Origin: Micropterus salmoides
Lineage: Eukaryota > Chordata > Actinopteri > Centrarchiformes > Centrarchidae
NCBI RefSeq assembly: GCF_014851395.1
Contig: NW_024044681.1
Location: 22,569,036-22,633,035, forward strand
DNA length: 64,000 nt
Direction: 5' to 3'
Positions 36,101-46,270 of this stretch are shown here, piece after piece. The notes below the pieces were generated by a model that saw only the letters and a list, made by a program, of their open reading frames with translations, did no database searches and was not told the DNA's origin. How positions within the stretch are numbered: position 1 is the first letter of the stretch; the number at the start of each line of letters is the position of its first letter. Position numbers and translations under genes: made by a program.

Positions 36101-38571
36101 AAATGATTGTGGAAATTATCAAATGATATTAAAATGCTCTATATTGCTCATTTACATGGTCAGAATAGTGACCTATTCCGTACAGGTGATTACCTATTGG
36201 GCATGATAAAACATCCTCTTCCTAAAACTTTCCACTTTCACTATGAAAAGTAATTTCTCAAGACATTGCATTCCTGGCTTCATTGTTCGCCTTGTAAAAA
36301 AGAAACATCTGTTAGTTACCACCATATGAGAATACTGAATATCCCGTTGACTCACCAAATGGGGGTGGTCTTGTCAGGTGTGAGGGGCAGGTGTCAGTCT
36401 GGCCCAGACCTCTCCCATAGACAGCTGCGTAGATGATCAGAACCCTGGGGGGCTTACAGCGCAGGATCATCGTCTCTCCCTCACACGCCACATGTTTCTT
36501 GTGTTCAGCTGAGCGAGTTGGGGGGGGGAAAACAATGAGGATGAAGAGGTGAAGAGAATGCTGGCATTGGGAAACTGAGGGGCTAAGACTGGGGGAAGGA
36601 GGGGGGGCTTGCTGTGTATAGCTATGCAGGTATTCCATGCTCATCCACCAGTAAATGTGTGAGAGAAACTGAAGCTGAAATGACAATAAAAAAGGTTGTT
36701 AACAGATAGGGACACATGGGAATTGAGCTGCTGAACTTACTTGGTTTACACTTGTAGTCCACATGGAGGTATTTGGCAGTGCCAGGACAAGGGTCCTTCC
36801 CAAACAGCAGGTGGTTAACAGGCAGCTGGCAGTCTCTGTGGCTCTGACACTCCGACAGCAGTTTCTGCACAGCAAACACCAGGGACTGTCAGCTTTTACC
36901 AGTACATGGGGTTTGATGTTACAATCCACAGTGAGCACAATGTAAAGACAACCAAATCAGATGCAAAAAGAAAGCTGCACTAACTGGCTGACATAAGAAA
37001 CCAGTGTGCTGTGCTTTCATAAATCTACATTCCCATTAAAGAGTCTGCAGTATTCACCAGCCAGCTCATGTAAACGTGGTGTGTTCACTACAAAACAAAA
37101 ACACATATGGGCATAAAGTGTCCCCAATAAATCAGCTAAAACTGATGAACACCCAAATACACATAGATGACCCAGCAAGAGTGAAATGTGCTGCATATCG
37201 CCACACATAAAATGCACCTGTAGAGCAGTAAAAGCTGAGCAGCTGTGGTTGTGGGCGCCGAGCAGAGAGTCTGCTCTGCATAGCCGCACCTCGCTGCTCC
37301 CGTAGAAGGCGGACTGGATGGAGATGGTGGAATGACGTGGACAGTGGAGTCGCAGAGGCTGTCCGTCACAAGCGTGAGCAGAGTGACTGGTTATGATCCT
37401 GGACAGGTAGTCTGTTACACCAAAGACAATGAAGAAAACATTGTATAATAGTATTTTACTCTAGTACTCTAGACGGAGCTTTCCACAGTTTAAAAAAAAA
37501 GATGACATCATTAGGGTTATTTTGGTCACGAGACTTAAAATTTAAGCCTGCATTATGAATGTGAGTGATGTTACAAGGCAGGGAGGATGAACGAGGCCAT
37601 TGAGATGCATTATGGGAAATGTAGGATCCAACATATTTGGAGTTTGGCTGATGCTAGAGACTAAAAGTCAGGCCTCTGTCACTTTGATTTTCATCATTAA
37701 TCTTTTTTTATCTCTGTCTTGTGGGTGATTTTTTTTTTTTAATATAATCTACTGCATCTGTGGTTTCAGATCAGTTTGTTTGGCCTCTTTGGAGCTCTGT
37801 TGTCTCATGTTGCTTTGAAAACTGACTCCCAGATCTCTTTCCTATCCACCAACTGGCATTAAACCCAATAAGGCCCACCTTTGTTGCGTAGTGTGTAGAT
37901 GTGATATGGTTACTTTTGATTCAAAGCCCTTTATCTTGAGATGTTTACATTATTTGTCTAATAGAATATGACTCAGAAGACATTGAAATAGATTATGGAC
38001 AGTTTTGATAAAACACTGGGAAACCATTCTCTACACAAAACAATGCTGAGAATGGCTGGTCTCTAACACCATTGAATTGAGATTGGTGCCATTTCTCTAA
38101 CATTATTTTGTCCACCAATAGTATATGACAAGACAATGACAAAATAAGACAGGTATTTTGCTACTCATGCTATCTTTTACTGTATCTTTTCTCAGACAGG
38201 TGCACAGGTCCATGGAAGGTATTTTAGAGAAAACTGGAAATGTGAAAAAGACTAGAATCACCAAATATCTTGTCATGTATAGGCCTACAAATATGTTTCA
38301 AGCCCCTACTTAAGCAATTACACCACTTATAACAGGGCAGCCCCATTCCAACCCTAAGGAACAACAACACTTTCAGTTAGGGAACTTCTTGGGACAAAAC
38401 CATGCCTGTAATATTTAACCATTTTTTCCCCTGATTCATCTCCATCACAGTCACCATCATCTTACTTGAAAAGTCAGCCAGTCCGTTCATGCGTCTGGTC
38501 CACAGAAATAAAGTCAGGAAGAAGAGGCTGTGGCTCCAGTCTAGTCCGTGGCAAGGACGCGTCCGGCTCAT
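33160..38571 (-). CDS. eva1c: EVA-1 homolog C (FAM176C/C21orf63), complete
   Basis: Single-pass membrane protein. The C. elegans EVA-1 orthologue is a SLT-1/Slit co-receptor, and the human protein binds heparin. Eight exons, in transcript order: 38466-38571, 37218-37411, 36741-36864, 36356-36508, 34472-34615, 33779-33856, 33603-33695, 33160-33527. They total 1260 nt, giving 419 residues. After a hydrophobic leader (HSLFFLTLFLW) come two SUEL/galactose-binding lectin domains. The first runs from about residue 44 (HACDG, HCPRHSTISIQSAFYG) to about 135. The second runs from about 145 (HVACEGETMILRC) to about 240 (CFPGTRKYL). A membrane span lies at about 302-327, then an acidic run at 351-364, then the family C-terminus ERIERREMIMQEIWMNAYL. 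Start: the ATG at 38571-38569 gives the leader. The human protein is about 20 residues longer. Convergent with cfap298. Confidence 0.94.
33320..33375 (-). repeat. eva1c: Trinucleotide-rich coding repeat (acidic tract of eva1c)
   Basis: A run of ATC/TCC triplets on the plus strand encodes an Asp/Glu tract in the cytoplasmic tail of eva1c. Mammalian EVA1C also has an acidic stretch here, so acidity is conserved while the triplet run probably varies in length. Confidence 0.7.
34700..34910 (+). mobile_element. L2-like LINE 3' end in eva1c intron
   Basis: The plus-strand translation at about 34711-34750 reads KQLKTHLFRQAFR, a hallmark of the C-terminus of L2/Rex1-type LINE ORF2. It is followed by a non-coding tail ending in gaagcattttattactgatg and gccgctatataagtaaac, typical of the 3' UTR of such elements. 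A 5'-truncated, dead copy inserted antisense to eva1c. Confidence 0.7.
35150..35309. mobile_element. Foldback MITE copy 1 in eva1c intron
   Basis: Long imperfect inverted repeat of about 160 bp. The left end is ttttcacagca, and the right end is tgctgtgaaaa. The inner arms match over gaaaagcacaggtgtaa and its reverse complement ttacacctgtgctttttc. No coding capacity, and long inverted arms point to a foldback-type non-autonomous DNA element. Confidence 0.65.
35452..35677. mobile_element. Foldback MITE copy 2, diverged
   Basis: Its right arm (ttaatgttattagtaacacctgtgattttcc, shown here in part) resembles the right arm of copy 1. The left end ttttacagacatgt and the right end acaaatgtctgctgttaaaa are inverted relative to each other. 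It contains a T16 run. It lies about 140 bp from copy 1 in the same eva1c intron. Confidence 0.5.
37412..38465 (-). other. eva1c: eva1c first intron
   Basis: 1.05 kb between the leader exon and the first lectin exon. No element recognised. Confidence 0.7.
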
Positions 38572-41151
38572 GACTCGCACCCCCTGCCTCTGAGACCATA
38601 TTAAGAGACTCGAACATTCACTGTAGGCTACAGGACTTCATTTAAAAAAAAATCAAAAAGTTCAAATGATCCGCGATAGTACGTCCCCGCTTCATCCATC
38701 GGTCTTCTTTCACAAAAAATATCACCGTAAAGCCGATGAAGCACTAATCACCCCTTATGCCACTGCACCAGAGAGGTTAGAAATAGCAGCTGCGCAACAA
38801 GTTGGTCAAAACTGACAGACGAGGTGATTAGTCCGACGCGTGGTGATCCTCCAAGTCCGACTTCCCCACAGTTCAACACCGCAGATTTGTGAATAGATGC
38901 ATGTGGAAACTGAAAGCGACTTACAGTAACAGCTGAGTGGGAAATATGGTGTGGGCGTGGCAGATAAAAACTATTTTAAAGGGAAGAGGGGCGACACGCT
39001 CGATGGTATGACGCACTGGCAGCAAAGACCTTTTTATTTTTTCCCCTCCACCATGAGGCACGTGTTTACTTTTTGGATTATGGCAACATGCTTTCATTCT
39101 GTGAAGCTTCTCCAGGGCTGATCTTTTCCTCCTTTCCTACTACGTACCCTGCTATAAACTCGCAGGTGCAAATTTCATTTATGTCAGGAGCCTTAACTTC
39201 AATGTGAATTTGTTTGATTCATTTAGGTAGAGGTAGTCAGTACCCTCTTTTGGTTACTTATCCTGTCTGTGCACTACTTTTCACTATTAATGCTGACATT
39301 GGTTTGATTTTAACATGCAACAAACACAAATCTAACTAATTGTTATTAGTGTTGCTGTATTCGATTGAGCTTTTTCTTTACATTTCTGAGTTCTAGCCTC
39401 TAACATATAGGTCTAGTATATAGGCCTATATTGCATTTTATGTAGTATCTGTCCCACACAAATGTATGTAAAGTTTTTTCTTTCTTTTGTTCAAGAAAGA
39501 AACCGTTGAATTAGTGAGGCAAAGTTAGCAGAAATAGACATTTAATTACATAAACATTTGTTAAGTGTTAATGATACTTTGTGTCCCATGTTGACTTCTG
39601 TGCCTTTTTGTTTTTTAATCTAAAAAGATCACGTTTCAAGTGAATATTTTGATTCTGTTTCTTTTTATAAGCTGTTGATGCCCTAGCCATGGTGCCTTTG
39701 AAAGAAACAGGGGGCCTACAGGGTAAACTGCTCCCAAGCCCACATCCATGACCCACTCCATGGTAACCGCTCAATCTACATGTCAGACTGCAGCGCAAAC
39801 CTACAACAGTCAAACTGACAGAGACGTTGGGGTCTCCTCCACGCTCGGTTCCACTGGCAGGGGGAGGAACGGAGAGGTGATATTTTGCATACAAACTGGA
39901 CAACAGGCCCCCTACTTCCATTCTCTGTACTTTAGCTTTAGGCACCCAGGGAGTGGCTCCATAAACCCCTTTCATGTGCTGTTATCCCTCCAAAGCCTGT
40001 GGAATTTTGTTGTCAAAATCAAGACGTTTCCTGCACTTTGTTTTTAAGACAAGATTCAGACATGAAAGTCAAAAAGGAAAGTAGAAATTGCAAGAGTAAA
40101 AGTACTCAAAACATGATTAGATGTGTTTTTTGAATAAATAACCCACTGGAGAATTAGAAAAAAAAAAAATGATTATGCCATTTTTGTCCCATTGCAAGGC
40201 AGGCTGGTGTATAATATGTATATTACAAAACAACTAAAACAAGTGTTTGTTACTTTTGAGAAGATTGTCATATAGACAATTTTAACACATTGCAGTAAAT
40301 TCCAACACACTGAAGGCATTCAAATAAAAGCACTTATGTTTAGGCAGACAATGTTTGAATTACGTTTGGATAATCAATATGCATCTCGCAGACGAACTTG
40401 ATTAAAGAAAAATTCTCACGACATGTTGTTAAAGCTTGTTCAAAATGGAAACACGACCCCTCAATGTGATAGCAGAGACAAGAAAAATAAAGACAAAACA
40501 TTTGATTAGCGTTAATGGTGTTTTGTAATAAACGGGAAGGAGGAGGAGATAAACCCGAATGGGTTCAACCAAAAGAAAGAAAGGTCATGTTTTACACTTT
40601 CTCTTTGATTGTGGCTTGAATTGCTCACAAATCTAAATATTTCAAGTTTTTAAGTGCAAGTCCTTTAAAAGAAATCAGCTCACATTCCCAGTCTAGGGAG
40701 GTTGCTTTATTTACTTACAACATTCAAAAGAGGGAGACAGTCATATGATTTGTTTGAAGGGGGCACAATTGTAAAAAATGCAACCAGTATAAAATGCCTT
40801 CCTAATGACAACAGATTCTGAAAGACAAATATAGATACAGCGTAACAAAGATTTCAAGCTCTAAAAAGGTTTAAAGCAGGAAGTTGTAATCAGAAATGCT
40901 CATAATGCCTTAATTTACACAGAAAAAGGACACTGATGGCCTTTAATAAAAGTTGTTTGGAAGTTTTAAGTGACTTTGCACATTGCAGTTTTGGTAAGTT
41001 GCATAAGAAGAGCAGTTTTTACTGAAAGAAGTACATTTTGATTTTAATTCCCCAAACTTTTTTTGTCTTTAGAGCAGACGGAATGGCTGCTGCAACACAC
41101 GACAAAGAGTGGAATTAATTGCTTACAATTGTACAAAACAACAAAACATCT
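38572..41151. other. Intergenic region: eva1c promoter side and haus1 3' side
   Basis: Probable eva1c promoter and 5' UTR lie at 38572-38990, with a GTGGGCGTGG (KLF/EGR-like) box at 38951-38960. Between about 39000 and 40700 I recognise nothing. The open frame at 39568-39975 on the minus strand has no family resemblance. Mammals have urb1 and mrap between eva1c and mis18a. No trace of either was recognised here. A TTTATT (AATAAA on the minus strand) at 40706-40711 may end haus1. Confidence 0.5.
40706..40711 (-). terminator. haus1: Candidate poly(A) signal of haus1
   Basis: AATAAA on the minus strand about 440 nt after the haus1 stop codon. Confidence 0.35.
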
Positions 41152-44100
41152 TCAATTGAAATCCATATTCATCTCAAGATGGGAATCAATTGCAGCCTGG
41201 AAATGAGCAAACAAAATGGCATTAAACTAAAAAGAAGGCAAGCACATCTCATCAATCATTAAATGAACTGTTTAGATACTCACCAGTTCTCTTTTCGCTT
41301 CTTCTATTTTCACTTGAGCAAGAGATGGGCTCTGTTAGAAGGTAAAAACATTTCATGAAGCCAAATACAGAAACATAAAGTAGTAGCTCCAAATATCTAA
41401 AAATGATTCACCCATTTACAGTTGCAGGAAAAAGTATATGAACCCTTTGGAATTACCTGGATTTCTGCATAAATTGGTCATAAAATGTGATCTGATATTC
41501 ATCTAAGTCACAACAATAGACAAACACAGTCTGTTTAAACTAATATCACACAATTATATGTTTTATTGAATACGCTGTGTAAACATTCATAGTGCAGGGT
41601 GGAAAAAAGTATGTGAACCCCTAGGTTAATTGGAGTCAGCCAACCTGGAGTCCAATTAATGAGACGAGGTTGGAGGTGTTGGTTAGAGCTGCCCTATAAA
41701 AAACACACACCACGGAGGAAGTCACTAGGGGTGGAAATTAACTTTTTTGCTCACCTGCCAAGGTTGCTGTTAGATGAAAAAAATCCACCAGCCAAACATA
41801 TATAATAAAAAATTGCCTTTTGTGTCACATATACATTTGTTTCTGTACTTTTAATTGAAATAATAAGGTATTATGTCAAATCCAAACTTAAAGAAGAGGA
41901 AATCTGAAGCAAAATTATATTTTCTGACCAATTTATGCAGAAATCCAGATAATTCCACAGGGTTCAAAATACTTTTTGCTATTGCAAAAATATTAAGAAT
42001 AATGTGAAGCCCTTTTTGGTTGTTGGACTGTTGTGAGACAAACATACTGGGCTCAAGTCCATGTAAGGCTCCAGTTTCTTTTTCAAGGGGATTATTTCTT
42101 GTTTCAGCGTGGTGACTTTCTACAGAGAGAAAAATAAAGAGGACACGTTTCAAAATCTGAAAGCAGAAAGTGTTACGTTTTCATTACTATGGTGCTTGAC
42201 AGTGGTGCATGTGTTGGCAACAGAAATTACCTCGGAGAGCTGCACAATAGCCTGGTGGGTGATGGAGTTGTCCATGTTCCTGGATACAAGTTGAGCCTGC
42301 AGGATTGATAGAACAGAATAAAACAGCCAACCTACAGTAACTCCATTACAGAGCTCAGTCTTGGATGTCATATTTAGAATATCCAGACAATGACACAAGG
42401 GGCGTTAACTGTTGGACCTGTCCGCAGCATCATCTCTGTGCTCTAATTCAGAGGCAGTAACCTGATGCACACATTATACCTGGGTCAAACTACAGTCTGT
42501 CTTTCTTAGCAAAATAAAACTGGTAACTCCATAGCATATTAGCTTTCCCATCGCAAACTGACAGAGGACACTAATAATTTATGCCTCTTCAGGTTGCATA
42601 GCAAGTTGTCATTAGTACCTTCTCACCCAGAGCAACGCTCCCAATAAGATATGAATATTTTATACGAAACAGAGCAAAATTTAAAAGAAGCACTCTTAAA
42701 TATCTGGACATTTTCAGTATATTGTACCATGTACCAGCACCTTAATGCACAACTTAACGTGCAGCATGCAGCAGATAAAGGTATAAAATCAAAACATACC
42801 TCTGCACTCTCCCATCTGTTGCTGAGCTCTTTAGCCTTTGCTGTCACAAAATCCATTTTGAGCGCTCTCTCCTCCGCTTTAGCACTCTCCACTGCCTGAG
42901 ATTTGACAGTTTTGTTGATATCCCTGTAGACAATTAAAAATACTGATGACGTACAGGATGTAGCAGCAAATGGTTTATGTCTGTTATGACTGGATTTTGA
43001 CATTTGCCTACACACAGTATTTGATAGCCAAGGACTGTGGATTTGTTTTTACTTTGACAATGGTACAAAGCAGTAATAATGTCAACATGCCAAAGTCATC
43101 CTCTGCATCCATGTTCTTACTCTTGTAAGTTGCTCCGCAGTACCAGAGTAGCCCCAAGTCTCTTCCTGAGGGCCCTGAGCTCCCTCTCAAGTCTCCTGTT
43201 GGACTTCTCTGCTTCCAGAAGTTCATTGGTGAAGTTGTTCACTGCTGGCATAAAGCTAGAAAAGACATACACATTTCTGTAAAATCTCTCAATAGTAACT
43301 TACTACCTAACCCTAACTGACAAGATAATAGAAAGAGAAAATACTCTTCAACAGTACAACGACAGTGTACCTGCCCAGGGATGTGTCTCTGACTCCAAGC
43401 ACCATGGCAGTGTCCACTAAAGCAGACAAGTAGTCAGCAGCGGGCTTTGACAAGCTTGCACAGGACAGCCCAACACCTTGTAGAAGAACATCCTGGAGAT
43501 GAGCACCTAGACGGTGGCGTGAATTAATGGTCAACAGTGTTATCTTACACTTGACTTAACTGTATACAGTAAAGTGAAGTGATTCAAGACTGAATCAGCC
43601 TATTAAAGGTGTGTAACAGCCTGGGTCTCATTTTCGTAGTTGTGGCCATCATTCCAAGTAATTATAACATTGTACTCACTGTACTCATGTTAATTACTGA
43701 GATCTGGGTGGCCCCATTGCAAGTTCATGCGACAAGAAACACAAGTAATCTGACGATCATAGTAATCATAGTAACAATCATTACAGACATTTTGGAACTG
43801 GTAACACTGTGTCTCTAATCAATCGTGTGCCTTGCCTCATCAGACCTTATCGCAGCAATGCCACTGTGTTACCAGATCTCATCAATTACTTTAGCGAATA
43901 ATCTGTTGCTATAACTAGGATAAAGGATGGCTAAATCTACTCAAATATGAACCAAGTTGTAATAAACTAGAGTTATCCTTTAAAATAAGCGTTTCTTTTG
44001 GCTCATACTGTCAGGTAGTCTTCTTAATGTACCAACTAATACCCAGTTTGCATAAAAACCACTGCATTTAACTCTGCTATCTGTTAGTTAATCACCTTCA

Positions 44101-44379
44101 GCCTGATACTCTGATGCTTTCTGTTTGAGGTCTTCAATGAGGAGCGTTGTGTCACTGCACCGGGCTTCACTGGACTGTGCCAGCTGGTACAGTATGTCCA
44201 CTGTCCTTGTGTTGACCTCAAAGTGTGGCACCGGCTGATCTCCAAACACTGTGCTGAGCCAGCGGTTCACCTGAGGAGCGACAGGAAAGAGGGTGAAACA
44301 GAAGCCAAACGACCGTCACTGCAATATATTATAATGTTAGAAAGACACCGAACATTACCTTAGTGATCTTTTCACACAT
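41152..44379 (-). CDS. haus1: HAUS augmin-like complex subunit 1 (CCDC5 homolog), complete
   Basis: Coiled-coil subunit of the eight-protein augmin complex, which recruits gamma-tubulin to spindle microtubules for branching nucleation. Nine exons, in transcript order: 44359-44379, 44096-44270, 43371-43506, 43121-43255, 42800-42923, 42231-42296, 42048-42119, 41284-41331, 41152-41196. They total 822 nt, giving 273 residues (human 278). Conserved stretches are WLSTVFGDQPVP, DLKQKASEYQAE, YLSALVDTAMVLGVRDTSL, FVTAKAKELSNRWESAE, IIPLKKKLEPYMDLSPSL and AQVKIEEAKREL. Most of the chain is heptad-like helix. The coding part of exon 1 is only seven codons (MCEKITK). The second exon starts GTG-AAC right after its acceptor, so that GTG is not a start codon. 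The stop is TGA at 41154-41152. Head-to-head with mis18a. Confidence 0.94.
41419..41990. mobile_element. Tc1-like transposon relic inside a haus1 intron
   Basis: The left end begins cagttgcaggaaaaagtat, followed by gaaccctttggaattacctg and ggatttctgcataaattggt. The right end (41925-41990) is the reverse complement of the same block in diverged form (gaccaatttatgcagaaatc, then caaaatactttttgct). TA dinucleotides flank both ends. The centre lacks any transposase frame and, from about 41720, carries an unrelated segment, so this is an internally deleted copy. It occupies about 570 of the 716 bases of the intron between exons 7 and 8. Confidence 0.75.
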
Positions 44380-44480
44380 GGCGAATAAAAGGCAACAGAA
44401 ACCACAGCAACTAGGTTCTTAAAACGTTTACATGGTCCAGTAGCCTTTAATGAAAAAGAGAAAAGAAATTTTCTATCTGG

Positions 44481-44528
44481 TTTCGCGCCCCCAAAATCAT
44501 TCTGATGACTTCCTGGTTACCAGCCAAT
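44481..44528 (-). promoter_or_regulatory. haus1: E2F-like and CCAAT motifs upstream of haus1
   Basis: TTTCGCGCCC at 44481-44490 fits the E2F consensus, and CCAAT at 44524-44528 fits NF-Y. They lie 102 and 145 bases before the haus1 start codon. E2F plus NF-Y is a common pair in cell-cycle promoters, which suits a mitotic spindle gene. Binding is inferred. Confidence 0.5.
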
Positions 44529-45647
44529 GAGAGGCGGAGTTACTTCTCGCTGCGTTTGGAAACAGCAACGATTAACTTTTTTTAAACACAATAAAAATAG
44601 ATAGCACATAAATTGCTGAATTCAATAAATACAAGCAAAACAGCTCACTAATTCATTAATTAGTTAAAATACAATAAATGCTGGTAATGAGAAAGTGTAT
44701 CCGGTTCACGTTTCCTGTAGACTCCCAGAGATAACGATCAGTTCAAGATAGTTCATGTCGGGTCCCTTTAGCTTTCACCTTTTGCCTCTCACTGGAAACA
44801 GTTTTATGTGTATTTTATTTATTAATAGAGTAATGACTAAATTAATAAATCAATAGTATCTGGTTTATTATTTTAAATATTTTTATTTGATACAGCAGAG
44901 AAAGAGAAGAAAACATCTCATTAATGCAATATCAATATTCATATACAGCACAAACATCTGTCATTGGTATATATAAAATAAATAAATATTCCGCATAATT
45001 CATAGCCCACTGGTCTATTAACAGAAAAAAGAAGAAAGAAAGCAGCACCACCAACAAAGATCAAAATTTAATTATTTCATTGGTTCTTACTGATTCCCCA
45101 TGTCTGTTGGGTAAAATCAATAAAGTCCAGAGACATAGCTTGGCTCTTTCATCATGTAGGCCTACATTAATTTTGTTAGTATGTTTAGTATGTTCATATG
45201 CGGTTTTGGAAATGAACATCTGAAAACAAAACATTACAAAACAGTAGATGGTCACACAAAATTGGGATTGGCTTTTCAGATTTTATTGGTGTTTAACAAA
45301 TGTATAAAATCACATAGTTTATCACTACTAGTTTATACTCCCTAGTGTTGCAACAATAAATATGATATACTTAGTTTTCCCTTGGATGGTTGTTGGCTAA
45401 GATTTGTAAATGCAGGTTTTATGACTCTTTACAACTAACTAGGCTACTCTTTAAAAAATATCTTAATTTATAAAAGCCAACTGCTCCTAAATAAAAAAAA
45501 CAATTTTAAAACATCCTGAGTATAAATAAAATATAAAATAATGTGGACACGCATTTATTCACTCATATTTCTGAAAGAATTTAATTACATTAAGCCAATA
45601 AGGAAGAACACAAAGCATCTGGGTTTGTCTCTACTCTAACAGACAAA
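44529..45647. other. AT-rich spacer between haus1 and mis18a
   Basis: The middle (about 44580-45600) is strongly AT-rich and holds no recognisable element. Both ends carry promoter-like GC-richer sequence. The start codons are 1384 bases apart. Confidence 0.6.
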
Positions 45648-45657
45648 GGCGGAAGTA
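45648..45657 (+). promoter_or_regulatory. mis18a: ETS-like motif upstream of mis18a
   Basis: GGCGGAAGTA fits the ETS/GABP core (GGAAGT) 107 bases before the start codon. Typical of housekeeping promoters. The assignment rests on the motif alone. Confidence 0.35.
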
Positions 45658-45763
45658 CACAGAACTTTGCATCTCGCGTTGTCTGGATACTTCGGGGATC
45701 ACCACTTCACTGTCAAACACCCGCGTAAGTTCGAAGCAGCTTGTTTGGGAGAAGTTAGTAGAA

Positions 45764-46200
45764 ATGGCGGCGAGAGAAAAGTCGTTGAAACACAGACAGA
45801 AACACATAAATGCCACGTTTGAAGCGTCCAGTATAGATTCCACTGCCGTCGGAGAAAAGTTGTTTGGCCACGCAGAAGAGGACGAGGACAGCGACGACGG
45901 ACCTGTTGTCTTCATCTGCGGGAAGTGCAAGTTGCCTGTTGGGGATTCACTGTCCTGGGATGGAAGTGAAGACGGCCAAAACCAAATAAGATTGAAGCGT
46001 GAGTCTGGACTTTAGACTGCTTGGATTTCTTCTTTTCTCGCCCGAACTGAATAACGTTATTCAGGGTGGAGAAAACATCTTAAAGAAAAACAAGAGCACT
46101 TTGGGATTTGTAACGAAAAATTAAGGTGTCCAGTTCACCTAAGATTATAACGTTATGTAAAGTTACTTAAGTTTTACGGCCCCGACAAAAACCTACCCTA

Positions 46201-46270
<70 letters not shown>

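Noticed and set aside
39568..39975. 135-codon minus-strand open frame between eva1c and haus1, considered as a remnant of mrap or urb1
   Set aside because: No MRAP or URB1 motif could be recognised and no paired splice sites extend it.
45631..45930. 99-codon open frame antisense to mis18a exon 1
   Set aside because: Shadow of the real coding exon.
46204..46268. Long AT run considered as an assembly artefact
   Set aside because: Such AT microsatellites are common in fish introns, and the flanking mis18a exons join normally.
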